A DNA stretch of 64,000 nucleotides from Vreelandella nanhaiensis (GTDB taxonomy: Bacteria; Pseudomonadota; Gammaproteobacteria; Pseudomonadales; Halomonadaceae). The notes beneath the pieces were generated by a model that was given only the letters and a program-made list of their open reading frames with translations, did no database searches and had not been told where the DNA came from. This document shows positions 53,287-63,479 of this stretch, in pieces. The stretch's first letter is position 1. The number at the start of each line of letters is the position of its first letter. Location: positions 1 through 64,000 of the forward strand of contig NZ_RZHF01000008.1 of the NCBI RefSeq assembly GCF_003990185.1, read 5' to 3'. The position numbers were made by a program, and so were the translations under genes.

Positions 53287-53402
53287 AGGCAGGAGTGGTT
53301 GTTGCTACGAAATATACGTAGTGCGGCTATTGCTTTCAGCGTGCTTTTGGCTAGCATGCAATAAGCGGTTGGTTGTCGCTAGCCCAGCTCAGGAATATCA
53401 TA

Positions 53403-53558
53403 GTGATTAAAGGCTTAATAGTTTGTTTCATTGTGCTTTTTGTACAGCTTGCCGTGCTTCATCTTGTCGATGCCCGGCTATACTCATCACAAGACGCTCG
53501 CCCGACGGCCAATGCGCTTGTTACGCCGCAAAGAAACAAAGATGAGCAGGAAAGTTAA
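53403..53558 (+). CDS. Possible small membrane protein (51 aa)
   Basis: GTG start 53403, with AGGA nine bases upstream. The first 25 residues are one hydrophobic helix (LIVCFIVLFVQLAVLHLV), followed by a short polar tail. No family is known to me. The gene might be a single-pass small protein, or a chance frame in a 416-base gap. Confidence 0.4.
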   Translation: MIKGLIVCFIVLFVQLAVLHLVDARLYSSQDARPTANALVTPQRNKDEQES

Positions 53559-53702
53559 AAGGTTATAGCCACAGATACTTTATTCTCGTGCGTTAAAAAA
53601 AAGTTGAGCGCGCATGCTTGGCTCGATAAGGGCTTGCGTATGGAACTTGGTACCGGCATGCTTGTCTATTAACGGTAATATTATTTTAGGGAGCATAAAT
53701 AC

Positions 53703-54383
53703 ATGGCTTATAACGACCTAAACACGGCCCATACGCGATCAGGCGGCGTGGCCAATAGCGTCAGCACCAATAAAGTGCTTCGTAACACTTATGCATTACT
53801 GGCAATGACACTGCTGTTTTCTGCAGTAATGGCAGGTGCATCGGTTGCCATGGGTATCCAGCAAATGAACATTTTTGTGTTCTTTATTGGTGCCTATGGG
53901 CTGATGTTCCTGGTTCATAAAACCGCAAACTCAGCAGCGGGTCTACTGGCGACTTTTGCGTTCACAGGGTTTATGGGTTTTACCTTGGGGCCAATCATTT
54001 CGGCCTATCTAACACTGCCTAATGGTGGTGCGCTGATCATGAACGCGCTGGCTATGACTGGCTTGACGTTCTTTGGTCTTTCAGCAGTTGCTCTGACGAC
54101 TAAGAAAGATTTCAGTTTTCTGGGTAATTTCCTGCTAGCCGGTGCGATCGTTCTGGTTCTAGCCATGGTTGCCGGTTTGATCTTCAATATTCCAGCGCTT
54201 TCACTGATGGTTTCAGCAGGCTTTGTGCTGTTTGCATCTGCTGCAATCCTGTATCAGACCAGCGAAATTGTTCATCGTGCGGGTGAAACGAACTATATCC
54301 TGGCAACCGTTACACTGTACGTCTCTATTTATAATTTGTTTGTGAGCCTGCTGTCTATTTTGGGTATCATGAGCAACGACTAA
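53703..54383 (+). CDS. yccA: Bax inhibitor-1 family membrane protein YccA
   Basis: 226 residues with seven membrane helices. The family pattern is visible in LRNTYALLAMTLLFSAVMAG, FTGFMGFTLGPIISAYLTLP, LTFFGLSAVALTTKKDFSFL and the final ETNYILATVTLYVSIYNLFV then SLLSILG. In E. coli YccA is a substrate and modulator of the FtsH protease. It is followed by a terminator and the tus genes, an arrangement also known from other gammaproteobacteria. AGGGAG precedes the ATG. Confidence 0.94.
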   Translation: MAYNDLNTAHTRSGGVANSVSTNKVLRNTYALLAMTLLFSAVMAGASVAMGIQQMNIFVFFIGAYGLMFLVHKTANSAAGLLATFAFTGFMGFTLGPIISAYLTLPNGGALIMNALAMTGLTFFGLSAVALTTKKDFSFLGNFLLAGAIVLVLAMVAGLIFNIPALSLMVSAGFVLFASAAILYQTSEIVHRAGETNYILATVTLYVSIYNLFVSLLSILGIMSND

Positions 54384-54407
54384 CTGCCCACAGCGGTTAG
54401 TACACAG

Positions 54408-54440
54408 GCAGACCCTACCTTGTAGGGTCTGCTTTTTTTT
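54408..54440 (+). terminator. Rho-independent terminator after yccA
   Basis: GCAGACCCTAC (54408-54418), loop CTT, GTAGGGTCTGC (54422-54432) and eight T. Confidence 0.95.
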
Positions 54441-54464
54441 AACTATCGAGTTGAGTTTGTTGCC

Positions 54465-54854
54465 ATGGAGTATGGTTTATTGGTGATGGGCGCGCCGTAT
54501 ACCAGCCCGGCACCGCACTCAGCATTACGTTTTGCCCATGCGGTGTTAACACAAGGGCACCGGTTGAACGGCGTGTTCTTCTATCATGAGGGCGTACACA
54601 ATGCGTCCTCCCTAATGGCACCCCCGCAGGATGAACTCAATCTGCGCGAGGCTTGGGTTGAATTGCATGAAACCCATCAGGTTTCTCTAGATGTATGCAT
54701 TGCTGCTGCCTTAAGGCGAGGTGTCATGAACGAAGCAGAAGCAAAGCGGCACGGCAAAACGTCGTATAATCTGGAAGCGCCGTTTGAATTAACCGGGCTT
54801 GGTCAGCTTTTAACTTTACAACAGCGCTGTGATCGCTTGGTCACGTTTGCCTAA
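54465..54854 (+). CDS. tusD: Sulfur relay protein TusD
   Basis: A 129-residue DsrE-family protein. The active-site cysteine is in SLDVCIAAALRRG; MGAPYTSPAPHSALRFAHAV and VFFYHEGVHNAS match TusD. With TusB and TusC it forms a hexamer that passes persulfide sulfur from TusA to TusE for 2-thiolation of tRNA wobble uridine by MnmA. First gene of tusDCBE. Confidence 0.94.
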   Translation: MEYGLLVMGAPYTSPAPHSALRFAHAVLTQGHRLNGVFFYHEGVHNASSLMAPPQDELNLREAWVELHETHQVSLDVCIAAALRRGVMNEAEAKRHGKTSYNLEAPFELTGLGQLLTLQQRCDRLVTFA

Positions 54855-54866
54855 CTGGGAGGCTTG

Positions 54867-55232
54867 ATGGAAGAATCAAACAGCTTACTGGTTATCATTC
54901 GGCATGCTCCTTACAGCTCCAATTTGCTGCGGGAAGGGCTAGACGCAGCACTGGTAGCCGCTGCGTTTGGCCAGCCGGTTGATTTACTGTTCCTCGGGCA
55001 AGGTGTTACAGCGTTACTTAAAGAGCAGGGCATTGCTGCCCCAGGTATGAAAGCCACCAGACCCACCATGGACATGCTGGAAATGTACGATATTGAGCAG
55101 CTATGGACGTCTGAGGAGACGCTGGTGGCATTGAACCTAACGCGCTCTGACTTACGCGATAACGTACAGCTTATAGAGGCTCATGCGCTGCCCGCGTTTA
55201 TGAAAAGCTATTCGCAGATACTTAATTTTTAG
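54867..55232 (+). CDS. tusC: Sulfur relay protein TusC
   Basis: A 121-residue DsrF-like protein (LLVIIRHAPYSSNLLREGLD, AALVAAAFGQPVDLLFLGQG). I start at ATG 54867, with GGGAGG close upstream, rather than TTG 54864. It is the structural partner in the TusBCD complex. No catalytic cysteine is needed here and none is seen in the corresponding position. Confidence 0.93.
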   Translation: MEESNSLLVIIRHAPYSSNLLREGLDAALVAAAFGQPVDLLFLGQGVTALLKEQGIAAPGMKATRPTMDMLEMYDIEQLWTSEETLVALNLTRSDLRDNVQLIEAHALPAFMKSYSQILNF

Positions 55233-55242
55233 TGGGATGAGC

Positions 55243-55530
55243 ATGTTGCATATTTTAACCAAAGGGCCTGACAGCGATGTAGCCCGCCAGCTGCAGCAAG
55301 CAATAGCCGATGATGATGCTATTGTGCTTATCGAAGAAGGTGTGCTGGCGGCGTTAGATGGTCGCTGGGAAGGTTGGACGCTATATAAATCGCGTATCTA
55401 TCTGTTAGCAGAAGATGTTGCTGCCTGGGGGCTGGGCGAGCTTATTGATAGCGAGACATTTGCGACGGTAGATATGCAAGGGTTTGTTGGCCTGACTGAG
55501 CAGCATACTCAAACGCTAACGTGGTACTAG
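55243..55530 (+). CDS. tusB: Sulfur relay protein TusB
   Basis: A 95-residue DsrH-like protein starting MLHILTKGPDSDVARQLQQA. The start at 55243 fits the usual MLH beginning and has GGGA upstream; ATG 55237 is a two-residue longer alternative. It contains DDAIVLIEEGVLAALDGRW and LAEDVAAWGLGELI. Confidence 0.93.
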   Translation: MLHILTKGPDSDVARQLQQAIADDDAIVLIEEGVLAALDGRWEGWTLYKSRIYLLAEDVAAWGLGELIDSETFATVDMQGFVGLTEQHTQTLTWY

Positions 55531-55531
55531 T

Positions 55532-55882
55532 ATGTCAAATACGAAAATATACCGTTATCTTGATTCAAACAAAAAAATTGGGTTAGATCCTGAAGGGTAT
55601 TTAGTTAATCAGGACCAGTGGTCAAAACCAGTAGCTGAAATGCTGGCCGAAGATGAAGGCTTGCCGCTGACAGAAGCCCATTGGGAAATAATTGAAGTAG
55701 TACGAGATTTTTATCAACGCTATGAAATGGCCCCCGCCATGCGGCCATTGGTTAAAGCAACTAAAAACGCTTTGGGTGAAGAGAAGGGCAAGTCGATTTA
55801 TCTGATGACGCTGTTTCCAGGTAGCCCAGCAAAACGGATTGCGCGCCTTGCCGGATTGCCAAAACCAACCAACTGTCTTTAA
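55532..55882 (+). CDS. tusE: Sulfur carrier protein TusE (DsrC-like)
   Basis: A 116-residue DsrC/TusE protein: GLDPEGYLVNQDQWSKPVAE, LTEAHWEIIEVVRDFYQRYE and the C-terminal arm LAGLPKPTNCL with the penultimate cysteine that carries persulfide. Its start follows the tusB stop after one base, so it completes the tusDCBE operon. A symmetrical A/T-rich hairpin directly follows. Confidence 0.95.
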   Translation: MSNTKIYRYLDSNKKIGLDPEGYLVNQDQWSKPVAEMLAEDEGLPLTEAHWEIIEVVRDFYQRYEMAPAMRPLVKATKNALGEEKGKSIYLMTLFPGSPAKRIARLAGLPKPTNCL

Positions 55883-55903
55883 AACTGCTTTTTAAAAGCA
55901 GTT
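55883..55903. terminator. Bidirectional hairpin between tusE and the XRE-cupin gene
   Basis: AACTGCTTTT, a central T, then AAAAGCAGTT: a perfect 10-bp palindrome around one base, which can serve both convergent genes. Confidence 0.7.
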
Positions 55904-56540
55904 ATCCTTCGTCGCCTCGGGTACATACCGACAGTACGATAGCGTCCTCGGCGCTGGTAGATACCAGCGCATGACCCATGTCGCTATCAAAATAGATACT
56001 GTCACCCTCAGCTAGCATAAGCGGCGCGTAAAATTCGCTATACAACATGATATCGCCGTGGAGTACCATCAGGAACTCTTCGCCGTCATGACGCACCCAC
56101 TGATGATATTCATCAAAGCTACGCGCACGTACAATAGTCTTGAAAGGGATCATGCGCTTTTGAGCAAGCTGATGGCCGAGCAGCTCATGCTCGTAGGTAG
56201 GCGTTGGGTGCAGTTGCCCTTTCCCTCTACGTGTCAGATCACGCCGCCCCATGGTGTAACGCTCGCGTTTGGGAGGCGTGAGCAGCTGCGGCAGGTCAAT
56301 ATTAAGCCCGGTGGTCAGCTTTTGAACCACACTGAACGTGGGTGACACTTGATCGTTCTCGATTTTAGAGAGGGTCGAGCGTGCCAGGCCGGTGCGCTGG
56401 CTTACGTCTTCCAGAGTCCACTGGTTGGCCAGACGTATCTGTTTGAGTCGCTCACCCAGGCATAGCGGCTCAACAAACGCCTTACGCCCCGAGGCAATAC
56501 GTAGCGCAGCATGTTCTTCAGAAGTGGCGGTCATAGTCAT
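55902..56540 (-). CDS. XRE-family regulator with cupin domain
   Basis: 212 residues. Residues about 25-80 form the helix-turn-helix (LGERLKQIRLANQWTLEDVS, TGLARSTLSKIENDQVSPTF), and residues about 130-205 the cupin sensor (VRHDGEEFLMVLHGDIMLYS, GDSIYFDSDMGHALVSTS). Regulators of this type control amino-acid or polyamine use. Start uncertain: ATG 56540, 56534 or 56567; no strong site seen. Confidence 0.9.
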   Translation of the reverse strand: MTMTATSEEHAALRIASGRKAFVEPLCLGERLKQIRLANQWTLEDVSQRTGLARSTLSKIENDQVSPTFSVVQKLTTGLNIDLPQLLTPPKRERYTMGRRDLTRRGKGQLHPTPTYEHELLGHQLAQKRMIPFKTIVRARSFDEYHQWVRHDGEEFLMVLHGDIMLYSEFYAPLMLAEGDSIYFDSDMGHALVSTSAEDAIVLSVCTRGDEG

Positions 56541-56589
56541 CACGTAGGAAACAGCATTAACAGCCATAATACCATAGCGTTAGGGTATC

Positions 56590-57531
56590 CTAAGCGACTT
56601 CGGAAAACGGAAGGCCTAGTAATGCTTTCAAATGCGCTTCCACACCGCTGGCTAACGATTTGGGGTTGTAGCCGCCCTCAAGTACTGAAACTATCCGGTT
56701 ATCAGCGTAGAGCGTGGCGATTTCCATCGCCATATGGGTAACCCAATAGTAATCCTCGTCTTCCAGACAGATATCGCTCATGGGATCGTCTCGGTGCCCA
56801 TCAAAGCCTGCTGAAATCATTATCAAGTCCGGTTTGAAGGCATGTAGGGCAGGGAGCCACTGCTGCTCGACAAGACGACGGAACTCGTGGCCTTCCGTAC
56901 CCGCTGCTAACGGTGTATTCACTACATTTTTCCATTCGCTTCGCAGATAACGCCAAGGGTAGAAAGGGTACTGAAAGCTTGTACAGATAAGCACCTCGGG
57001 GCTGTCTTTAAAAATATCGATAGTGCCGTTGCACTGATGAACATCAAAATCGAGTATGGCAATACGTTTGGCGCCGTAGGTATCCCGGGCATGGGCAGCT
57101 CCTACGGCTATATTATTGTAAAAGCAAAATCCCATTGCATCAGTGGCTTCAGCGTGATGACCAGGAGGCCTTACCGCGCAAAAAACATTATCAGCCTGGT
57201 TTTTAAATACCTGATCAACACCTTTAATGACGGCGCCAGCCGCTACTCTGGCGGCCTTCAGGCTGTCCGGGTTCATAAGTGTTTCGCTATCCAGAGCAGT
57301 AATCCCCTCACGGGGCACACACTTTTCCAGAGCATCCAGGTGCCGGGCTGGATGGACTTTAGCTAAAGCGTCAAAGCAGGCTTCCTTGGCATCCGCCTGC
57401 ATGGTTTGCTGTAATAACCCGGCAAGCGAAAGGCGCGCTCGGATCGCTTCCAGACGTTGCGGACATTCTGGGTGTTCAGGCCCCATATGGTGCAATGAAC
57501 AGTCTGGATGGGTAAGGTAGGCAGTGATCAT
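56590..57531 (-). CDS. Histone deacetylase family protein
   Basis: 313 residues with the class II HDAC-like fold. Active-site residues are present: RPPGHHAEA (His pair), LDFDVHQCNGT (Asp and His metal ligands), SAGFDGHRDDP (third ligand) and VLEGGYNPKSL (Tyr). In place of the family's DVHHGNGT it reads DVHQCNGT, which keeps the ligands but alters the next two positions. Likely substrates are acetyl-lysine or acetyl-polyamines. GGAG lies before the ATG. It is head to head with the PatZ-type acetyltransferase gene 105 bases away. Confidence 0.92.
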   Translation of the reverse strand: MITAYLTHPDCSLHHMGPEHPECPQRLEAIRARLSLAGLLQQTMQADAKEACFDALAKVHPARHLDALEKCVPREGITALDSETLMNPDSLKAARVAAGAVIKGVDQVFKNQADNVFCAVRPPGHHAEATDAMGFCFYNNIAVGAAHARDTYGAKRIAILDFDVHQCNGTIDIFKDSPEVLICTSFQYPFYPWRYLRSEWKNVVNTPLAAGTEGHEFRRLVEQQWLPALHAFKPDLIMISAGFDGHRDDPMSDICLEDEDYYWVTHMAMEIATLYADNRIVSVLEGGYNPKSLASGVEAHLKALLGLPFSEVA

Positions 57532-57636
57532 TCAGGCGCTCCATTCTATTGAGGCCACCTTAATCGTCTTGGGGGCTTATGCGACAGTGTCCATAAGTCG
57601 TACACAGTCGTTATTAATTTTTAAGGAGCTGCACCC

Positions 57637-60384
57637 GTGAGTACGCGCTTTTTGCATCATTTTTTTGAGCCTCGAACGCTTGCGGTGTTCGGCGCCTCTG
57701 AAAAATCGGCCTCGCTGGGTGGGCTAGTGCTTGCCAACCTACAGGAAGGCAGCTTTAAAGGTACGCTGTGGGCTGTCAATCCTAAGGGGTATGATCAAGT
57801 GTTTGGCGTGCCCTGTTTCAAAAGTGTAGTGGATTTACCTGAAGTGCCGGATTTAGCCGTGGTCTGTTCACCTATCGACGGTGTACCTACGCTTATAGAG
57901 CGCCTGGGGCAGTTTGGCGTTAAAGCGGCGCTGGTACTTTCCGGCGGTGCCTACCTGGACCGCGATCACGATAATAAGGGATCGATTCGCGAGCGAATGC
58001 TCAAGGCCGCGATAGCATCGGGTATCAGGGTGCTTGGCCCGGAGTGCATGGGGCTGATTGTTCCCGGTAAACATCTTAACGCCTCCTATGCCAGCCAGCC
58101 TGTCAAAGCCGGCCGGGTCGCTTACCTGGGCCAGTCGGGCATGCTAGCCAACGGCATGATTGACTGGGCAGCCGGGCGAGGCGTGGGCTTCTCCCATTTG
58201 ATCACGGTCGGTGACAGCGTTGACGTCCTGTTACCCGATTTAATCGATTACGTTAATCAATTTTCACCCGCTCAAGCCATTTTGCTTCACCTGGAACGGG
58301 TTACTGATGCGCAGCATTTCATGACTTCTTTGCGTGATGCTTCGCGTAACCGACTGGTAGTGGCGATCAAAAGCGGTCGTACGCCACAATCCGATATTTC
58401 AGGTATGGCACCAACCCCAGGCATCGCCAATCGAGATGTGGTGTTTGACGCCGCGTTTGCACGCGCAGGGGTAGTCCGCGTTAATGATTCAGATGAACTG
58501 CTGGACGCCCTTGAAACATTATCTCGGGTGAAGCCGCTGCGGGGTGACCGGTTGGCGATTGTATCTAATGGCTTGGGGCCAGCAATGCTAGCGATCGACA
58601 AGCTGATCAGCGCAGGTGGCAAACTGGCTGTGTTCAGCGAGGAGACCCAGGCTGCCTTGCATAAAAGCCAGGTGGATATGAGCAAGCCCGGCGAAAACCC
58701 GGTCGACCTTGGGGGCAACGCCTCGTCTGAGAAATTTGTCGAAGCGCTGGAAATAGTGGCCGCCGACCCCAACGTTGATGCAGTGCTGGTCGTGCATGCG
58801 CCTACCCGTATGGCACCTTCAGCCCTAACTGCCCAAGCGCTGATTGATAACCGCAAGAAGTTTCGGCGCAATCTGCTGACCAGTTGGATGGGGCTGAAAG
58901 AAGCACTCAATGCACGGCATCTGTGTAACGTGGCGGGCATTCCCACCTATATCTCGCCGGAAAAAGCCGTCAAGGCGTTTATGCATATGGTGGACTACCA
59001 GCGGGTACAGGCCTTACTGCACGAAATTCCTCCAAGCCTGCCGTTCTCAACCAGCAGCGATATCCGCGCCGAATGCCGGGCATTGATTGCCAAGGCCAAG
59101 GAGCAGGGCAGGCAAACCCTTACCCATTCAGAAACAGCACAGGTGCTCGAGGCGTATGGAATACCTACCGCACCGAGCGTCTACCTGACACTCCCTGAAG
59201 AGGCCGAAAAGGCAGCGCAGCAAATTCAGGGGCCGATGGCCCTGAAGGTGATTCATGAAGGGAACTGCCGGCCTTATCGCTACCGTAAACATCCTCACAA
59301 GATTTCTGCTGGATTGCTTCAGGATTTGACAACGCCTGAGCAGGTTGCCGACGGCGTGCGACAGTTGGGTGACAAGGTGCAGGAAAAGTTTCCTCAGTAC
59401 GCCATCCGGGAGTATTGCCTGCAGCCTATGCAGCGTGGCAAGCACTCCATGCAAATTTGTGCGGGTATTACCCGCGATCCGGTTTTCGGCCCGCTGATTG
59501 TCTTCGGCATCGGTGGCTACAAGGTTAACGTGCTGGCCGACCGTCAGGTGGCATTGCCGCCCTTGAACATGAGCCTGGCCGCTGATGTAGTAGGCAGGAC
59601 CCATGCCGCTTCATTAATCCGTGAGCACTCCGCAGAGCCTGAACGCGATATTGCACGGCTATGTCAGCTGCTGGTCAAGCTTTCACAGATGGCATCGGAT
59701 TTAGTCGATTTGCGTGGTCTTGAGATCAATCCGCTGTTACTCAATCGTGATGGTGTCCTCGCAGTGGATTTTGCAATGGATCTAGGCGCTCCGGCCCGGT
59801 TTGCCATCATGCCTTATCCTGAAGAGCTGCGAGAATGGGTAACGCTCAAGAACGGCTGGCAGGTAGAAGTGCGGCCTATTCGTGCCGAAGATGCGCCGTT
59901 GATCACTACATTTCACCGCCAGCTATCCGAAGAGAGCATTCGCTTTCGCTACTTCCACAATAAATCCAACCTTACCCAGCGCGATCTATCAATTCTTTCG
60001 CATATCAACTATGACCGACAAATGGCATTTATTGCCGAACATCAGCATGCGGACGGCAGTAAGGAAATGTTGGGTGTCGTTAGGGTATGGAACGATCCCG
60101 ACAATATCCGTACCGAGTTTTCGGTGATTATTCGCGACGACTTGCAGGGCCTAGGAATTGGCAGCTTGCTGATGAAGAAAATGATTGATTACTGTACCCA
60201 CATTGGCACCTTGGAAATGATCGGCAAGATCATGGTGGACAATCACCCCATGCGGGGGTTATTGAAACACCTAGGCTTTACATGCCGGTACAATATGGAA
60301 GAGCAGGTGATTGATGCGGTGCTGCGCTTGAACGAACCTGAAAGCGAGTGGCAGCGTCACCGCCTGGAAAGTCTGCCGGATTAG
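57637..60384 (+). CDS. PatZ-type protein lysine acetyltransferase (acyl-CoA ligase-like plus GNAT)
   Basis: 915 residues. N-terminal CoA-binding domain (FFEPRTLAVFGASEKSASLG), succinyl-CoA-ligase-like middle, ATP-grasp region (about 490-715, AYGIPTAPSVYLTLPEEAEK) and a C-terminal GNAT domain (about 745-905; QGLGIGSLLMKKMIDYC binds acetyl-CoA). At the ligase phosphohistidine site the usual SHTG is replaced by APTPG, so the ligase half is probably a regulatory acetyl-CoA sensor, as in Pat/YfiQ. These enzymes acetylate and inactivate acyl-CoA synthetases. Start GTG 57637, eight bases after AAGGAG. Confidence 0.94.
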   Translation: MSTRFLHHFFEPRTLAVFGASEKSASLGGLVLANLQEGSFKGTLWAVNPKGYDQVFGVPCFKSVVDLPEVPDLAVVCSPIDGVPTLIERLGQFGVKAALVLSGGAYLDRDHDNKGSIRERMLKAAIASGIRVLGPECMGLIVPGKHLNASYASQPVKAGRVAYLGQSGMLANGMIDWAAGRGVGFSHLITVGDSVDVLLPDLIDYVNQFSPAQAILLHLERVTDAQHFMTSLRDASRNRLVVAIKSGRTPQSDISGMAPTPGIANRDVVFDAAFARAGVVRVNDSDELLDALETLSRVKPLRGDRLAIVSNGLGPAMLAIDKLISAGGKLAVFSEETQAALHKSQVDMSKPGENPVDLGGNASSEKFVEALEIVAADPNVDAVLVVHAPTRMAPSALTAQALIDNRKKFRRNLLTSWMGLKEALNARHLCNVAGIPTYISPEKAVKAFMHMVDYQRVQALLHEIPPSLPFSTSSDIRAECRALIAKAKEQGRQTLTHSETAQVLEAYGIPTAPSVYLTLPEEAEKAAQQIQGPMALKVIHEGNCRPYRYRKHPHKISAGLLQDLTTPEQVADGVRQLGDKVQEKFPQYAIREYCLQPMQRGKHSMQICAGITRDPVFGPLIVFGIGGYKVNVLADRQVALPPLNMSLAADVVGRTHAASLIREHSAEPERDIARLCQLLVKLSQMASDLVDLRGLEINPLLLNRDGVLAVDFAMDLGAPARFAIMPYPEELREWVTLKNGWQVEVRPIRAEDAPLITTFHRQLSEESIRFRYFHNKSNLTQRDLSILSHINYDRQMAFIAEHQHADGSKEMLGVVRVWNDPDNIRTEFSVIIRDDLQGLGIGSLLMKKMIDYCTHIGTLEMIGKIMVDNHPMRGLLKHLGFTCRYNMEEQVIDAVLRLNEPESEWQRHRLESLPD

Positions 60385-60414
60385 CATATTGGTGAAATAG
60401 ACGCCCATAATAAA

Positions 60415-60447
60415 CGGCCTGCTCGATGAGCAGGCCGGACGAGTTTT
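60415..60447. terminator. Terminator between patZ-type gene and pdxH
   Basis: CGGCCTGCTC (60415-60424), loop GAT, GAGCAGGCCG (60428-60437), followed by a GAG and TTTTT. Serves convergent genes. Confidence 0.85.
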
Positions 60448-60454
60448 TGACTTG

Positions 60455-61099
60455 TCAGGGGGCCAGCCGGAACTGGCCCCATTCACCGCCATCACGCCGC
60501 TCGAATCGGATCCGGTCATGCAGGCGGCTGGGCTGGCCCTGCCAGAACTCAATCATCTCCGGCTTGAGACGATATCCACCCCAATGTATCGGCCGTGGAA
60601 TATCCTGGCCTTCGTAGGCCTGCTCAAAGCGTTTCTGACGTTCTTCGATCCAGTTGCGGTCAGGGATGACCACGCTTTGTGTAGCAATCCAAGCACCCAG
60701 CTGGCTGCTGCGGGGGCGGCTGGCGAAATACTCATCGGACTCATCTGTGGCTACTTGTTCCACAGGGCCTTCGATACGCACCTGGCGGGCTAGAGAGGGC
60801 CACCAGAAGGTCATCGCCGCAAACGGAACGTTATTGAGCTCGCTGCCTTTATGGCTATGGTAATTGGTAAAAAATACCATGCCGCGCTCGTCAAACCCTT
60901 TCAGTAGTACCACGCGAGCATGGGGGCGCCCCTGGCTATCGACGGTAGCAAGCGTCATGGCATTGGCGTCTTTGCCCTCTTTTTCCATGGCAAGGCTGAA
61001 CCACTCATCGAACAGCACAAGAGGACCCTGGTTGGCATGCGCTTCATCAAGCCGACCGCCTTCGTAATCGCGCCGAATGTCGGCAATATTGCGGGTCAT
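60455..61099 (-). CDS. pdxH: Pyridoxamine 5'-phosphate oxidase
   Basis: 214 residues, FMN-dependent, converts PNP and PMP to pyridoxal phosphate. FMN-binding RPHARVVLLKGFDERGMVFF and TNYHSHKGSELNNVPFAAMT, substrate-binding RIEGPVEQVATDESDEYFAS and the C-terminal FWQGQPSRLHDRIRFER then WGQFRLAP are complete. I start at ATG 61099 (MTRNIADIRR), with AGGGAG upstream; the frame extends to 61156 without support. Confidence 0.96.
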   Translation of the reverse strand: MTRNIADIRRDYEGGRLDEAHANQGPLVLFDEWFSLAMEKEGKDANAMTLATVDSQGRPHARVVLLKGFDERGMVFFTNYHSHKGSELNNVPFAAMTFWWPSLARQVRIEGPVEQVATDESDEYFASRPRSSQLGAWIATQSVVIPDRNWIEERQKRFEQAYEGQDIPRPIHWGGYRLKPEMIEFWQGQPSRLHDRIRFERRDGGEWGQFRLAP

Positions 61100-61165
61100 T
61101 AGCGAATTCTCCCTAAACGTTTTGATAATGTTCGCTGCTCTATGAGTAAAGCTCAAGTACGGTTA

Positions 61166-62208
<1,043 letters not shown>

Positions 62209-62229
62209 TTACCAAAGCCATGCCTGAGT

Positions 62230-62700
62230 CTATGGTATCAGAGCTATCTCCCCGGCAGGAAATGGCGTAAGAAGTTGGCTGGTTGCAGGCAGCCTGACAT
62301 ATACCCAGGCTGAGCTGCCATCGATGAGCCTTTTCTTCACCCGTTCATAGCGAACGCCCAAACGCTCATAGCGATCAAGTCGTTCAAGCTGTTCAGTGCT
62401 TACCTCAAGCTTTAGTCCTTCAACGCGGCTACCTGGCTGAGGGGAAAGGTCAAGCCCATTGCGCTGGTAGCCATCAAGTGCCGCCGCTTGTGGATTGCCT
62501 GAACCGCCCATCACTACCCAACGAATGGCGGTATAGCGCAGCGTGCCGTAAACAAACACGTTGTGTGTGCGTTTCTCAATAGAAGATATCTCGTCGAGTG
62601 GTGAGTAGAACCACGGGCTGAGCATGGTTAACCATAGCCAGGTAGCCAATCCCAGTACTATCACCCCCGTTATTTGTAATAACTTCTTAATCCATACCAT
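62230..62700 (-). CDS. Gamma-glutamylcyclotransferase-like protein with membrane anchor
   Basis: 156 residues. An N-terminal helix (LLQITGVIVLGLATWLWLTM) is followed by the AIG2/GGCT beta-barrel fold beginning NVFVYGTLRYTAIRWVVMGG, with the glutamate in ERLDRYERLGVRYERV where the family keeps its catalytic acid. Such enzymes release 5-oxoproline from gamma-glutamyl groups; an anchored version is less usual. AAGGAAGC precedes the ATG. Confidence 0.82.
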   Translation of the reverse strand: MVWIKKLLQITGVIVLGLATWLWLTMLSPWFYSPLDEISSIEKRTHNVFVYGTLRYTAIRWVVMGGSGNPQAAALDGYQRNGLDLSPQPGSRVEGLKLEVSTEQLERLDRYERLGVRYERVKKRLIDGSSAWVYVRLPATSQLLTPFPAGEIALIP

Positions 62701-62832
62701 GAAGCTTCCTTACGTATGATTAGCCCTACAGCTTGGCGTGAGTCGTGCGCTCGGGCAAGGGAGCATGAATTATTTAAGCAATGGCTCAGGGTTTGCTAGG
62801 ATAAACACTAGACCCCATCGGAGGAGCCTGTA

Positions 62833-63423
62833 ATGAACCAGCCACTTCGTGACGACATGGATTTTCGAGCGTTTATTGGCGATGTTAAGCCACTGACACA
62901 CAGCAACCGTGCGGATGCAGGCAGCCATCGAACACGTCCATCAGAGGCGCAGCTGGCACGCAGGGAAAGCGCTCAGGAAGCGCTTGGTGAGCGCAATTTT
63001 CTATCCGATGACTTTGTAGATCTTATAGCCCCGTTTGATCCCATTGAATATCGGCGCGAAGGTATCCAGCAAGGCGTTGTCGATAAGCTAAGGCACGGCG
63101 GATATAGCGTTCAGGCTCAGCTTCATTTACTGCGCCGCCCATTGGCAGAATGCCGTCGGATGCTATTTCCCTTTATTCAGGAGGCTTACGCTAACGATCT
63201 GCGCTCGGTGATGATTGTTCATGGAAGAGGGCGTGAACTGGACAGTCCAGCCAATGTGCTGCGCTCATACCTAGCCAAGTGGCTGAGCCAGTTTGAAGAG
63301 GTGCAGGCTTATGTATCGGCGCAGCCCTCAGAAGGCGGCCTTGGCGCCACCTGGGTGATGCTGCGTAAAAGCGAGCGCGCAAAAGCCAATAACCGCGAGC
63401 GCCAGCAGAAAAGGCGCGGGTAG
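62833..63423 (+). CDS. smrA: Smr-domain DNA endonuclease SmrA
   Basis: 196 residues. The Smr domain is C-terminal (about 95-180): QAQLHLLRRPLAECRRMLFP then SVMIVHGRGRELDSPANVLR, with HGRG the signature. It resembles the E. coli SmrA/YdaL nuclease. GGAGGAG before the ATG. The last residues are strongly basic (KANNRERQQKRRG). Confidence 0.92.
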   Translation: MNQPLRDDMDFRAFIGDVKPLTHSNRADAGSHRTRPSEAQLARRESAQEALGERNFLSDDFVDLIAPFDPIEYRREGIQQGVVDKLRHGGYSVQAQLHLLRRPLAECRRMLFPFIQEAYANDLRSVMIVHGRGRELDSPANVLRSYLAKWLSQFEEVQAYVSAQPSEGGLGATWVMLRKSERAKANNRERQQKRRG

Positions 63424-63479
63424 GCGTAGTCCATCGCATAGCCCAGCGCACAAGCAGTATGTGTAAAGCCAAAATAGTA

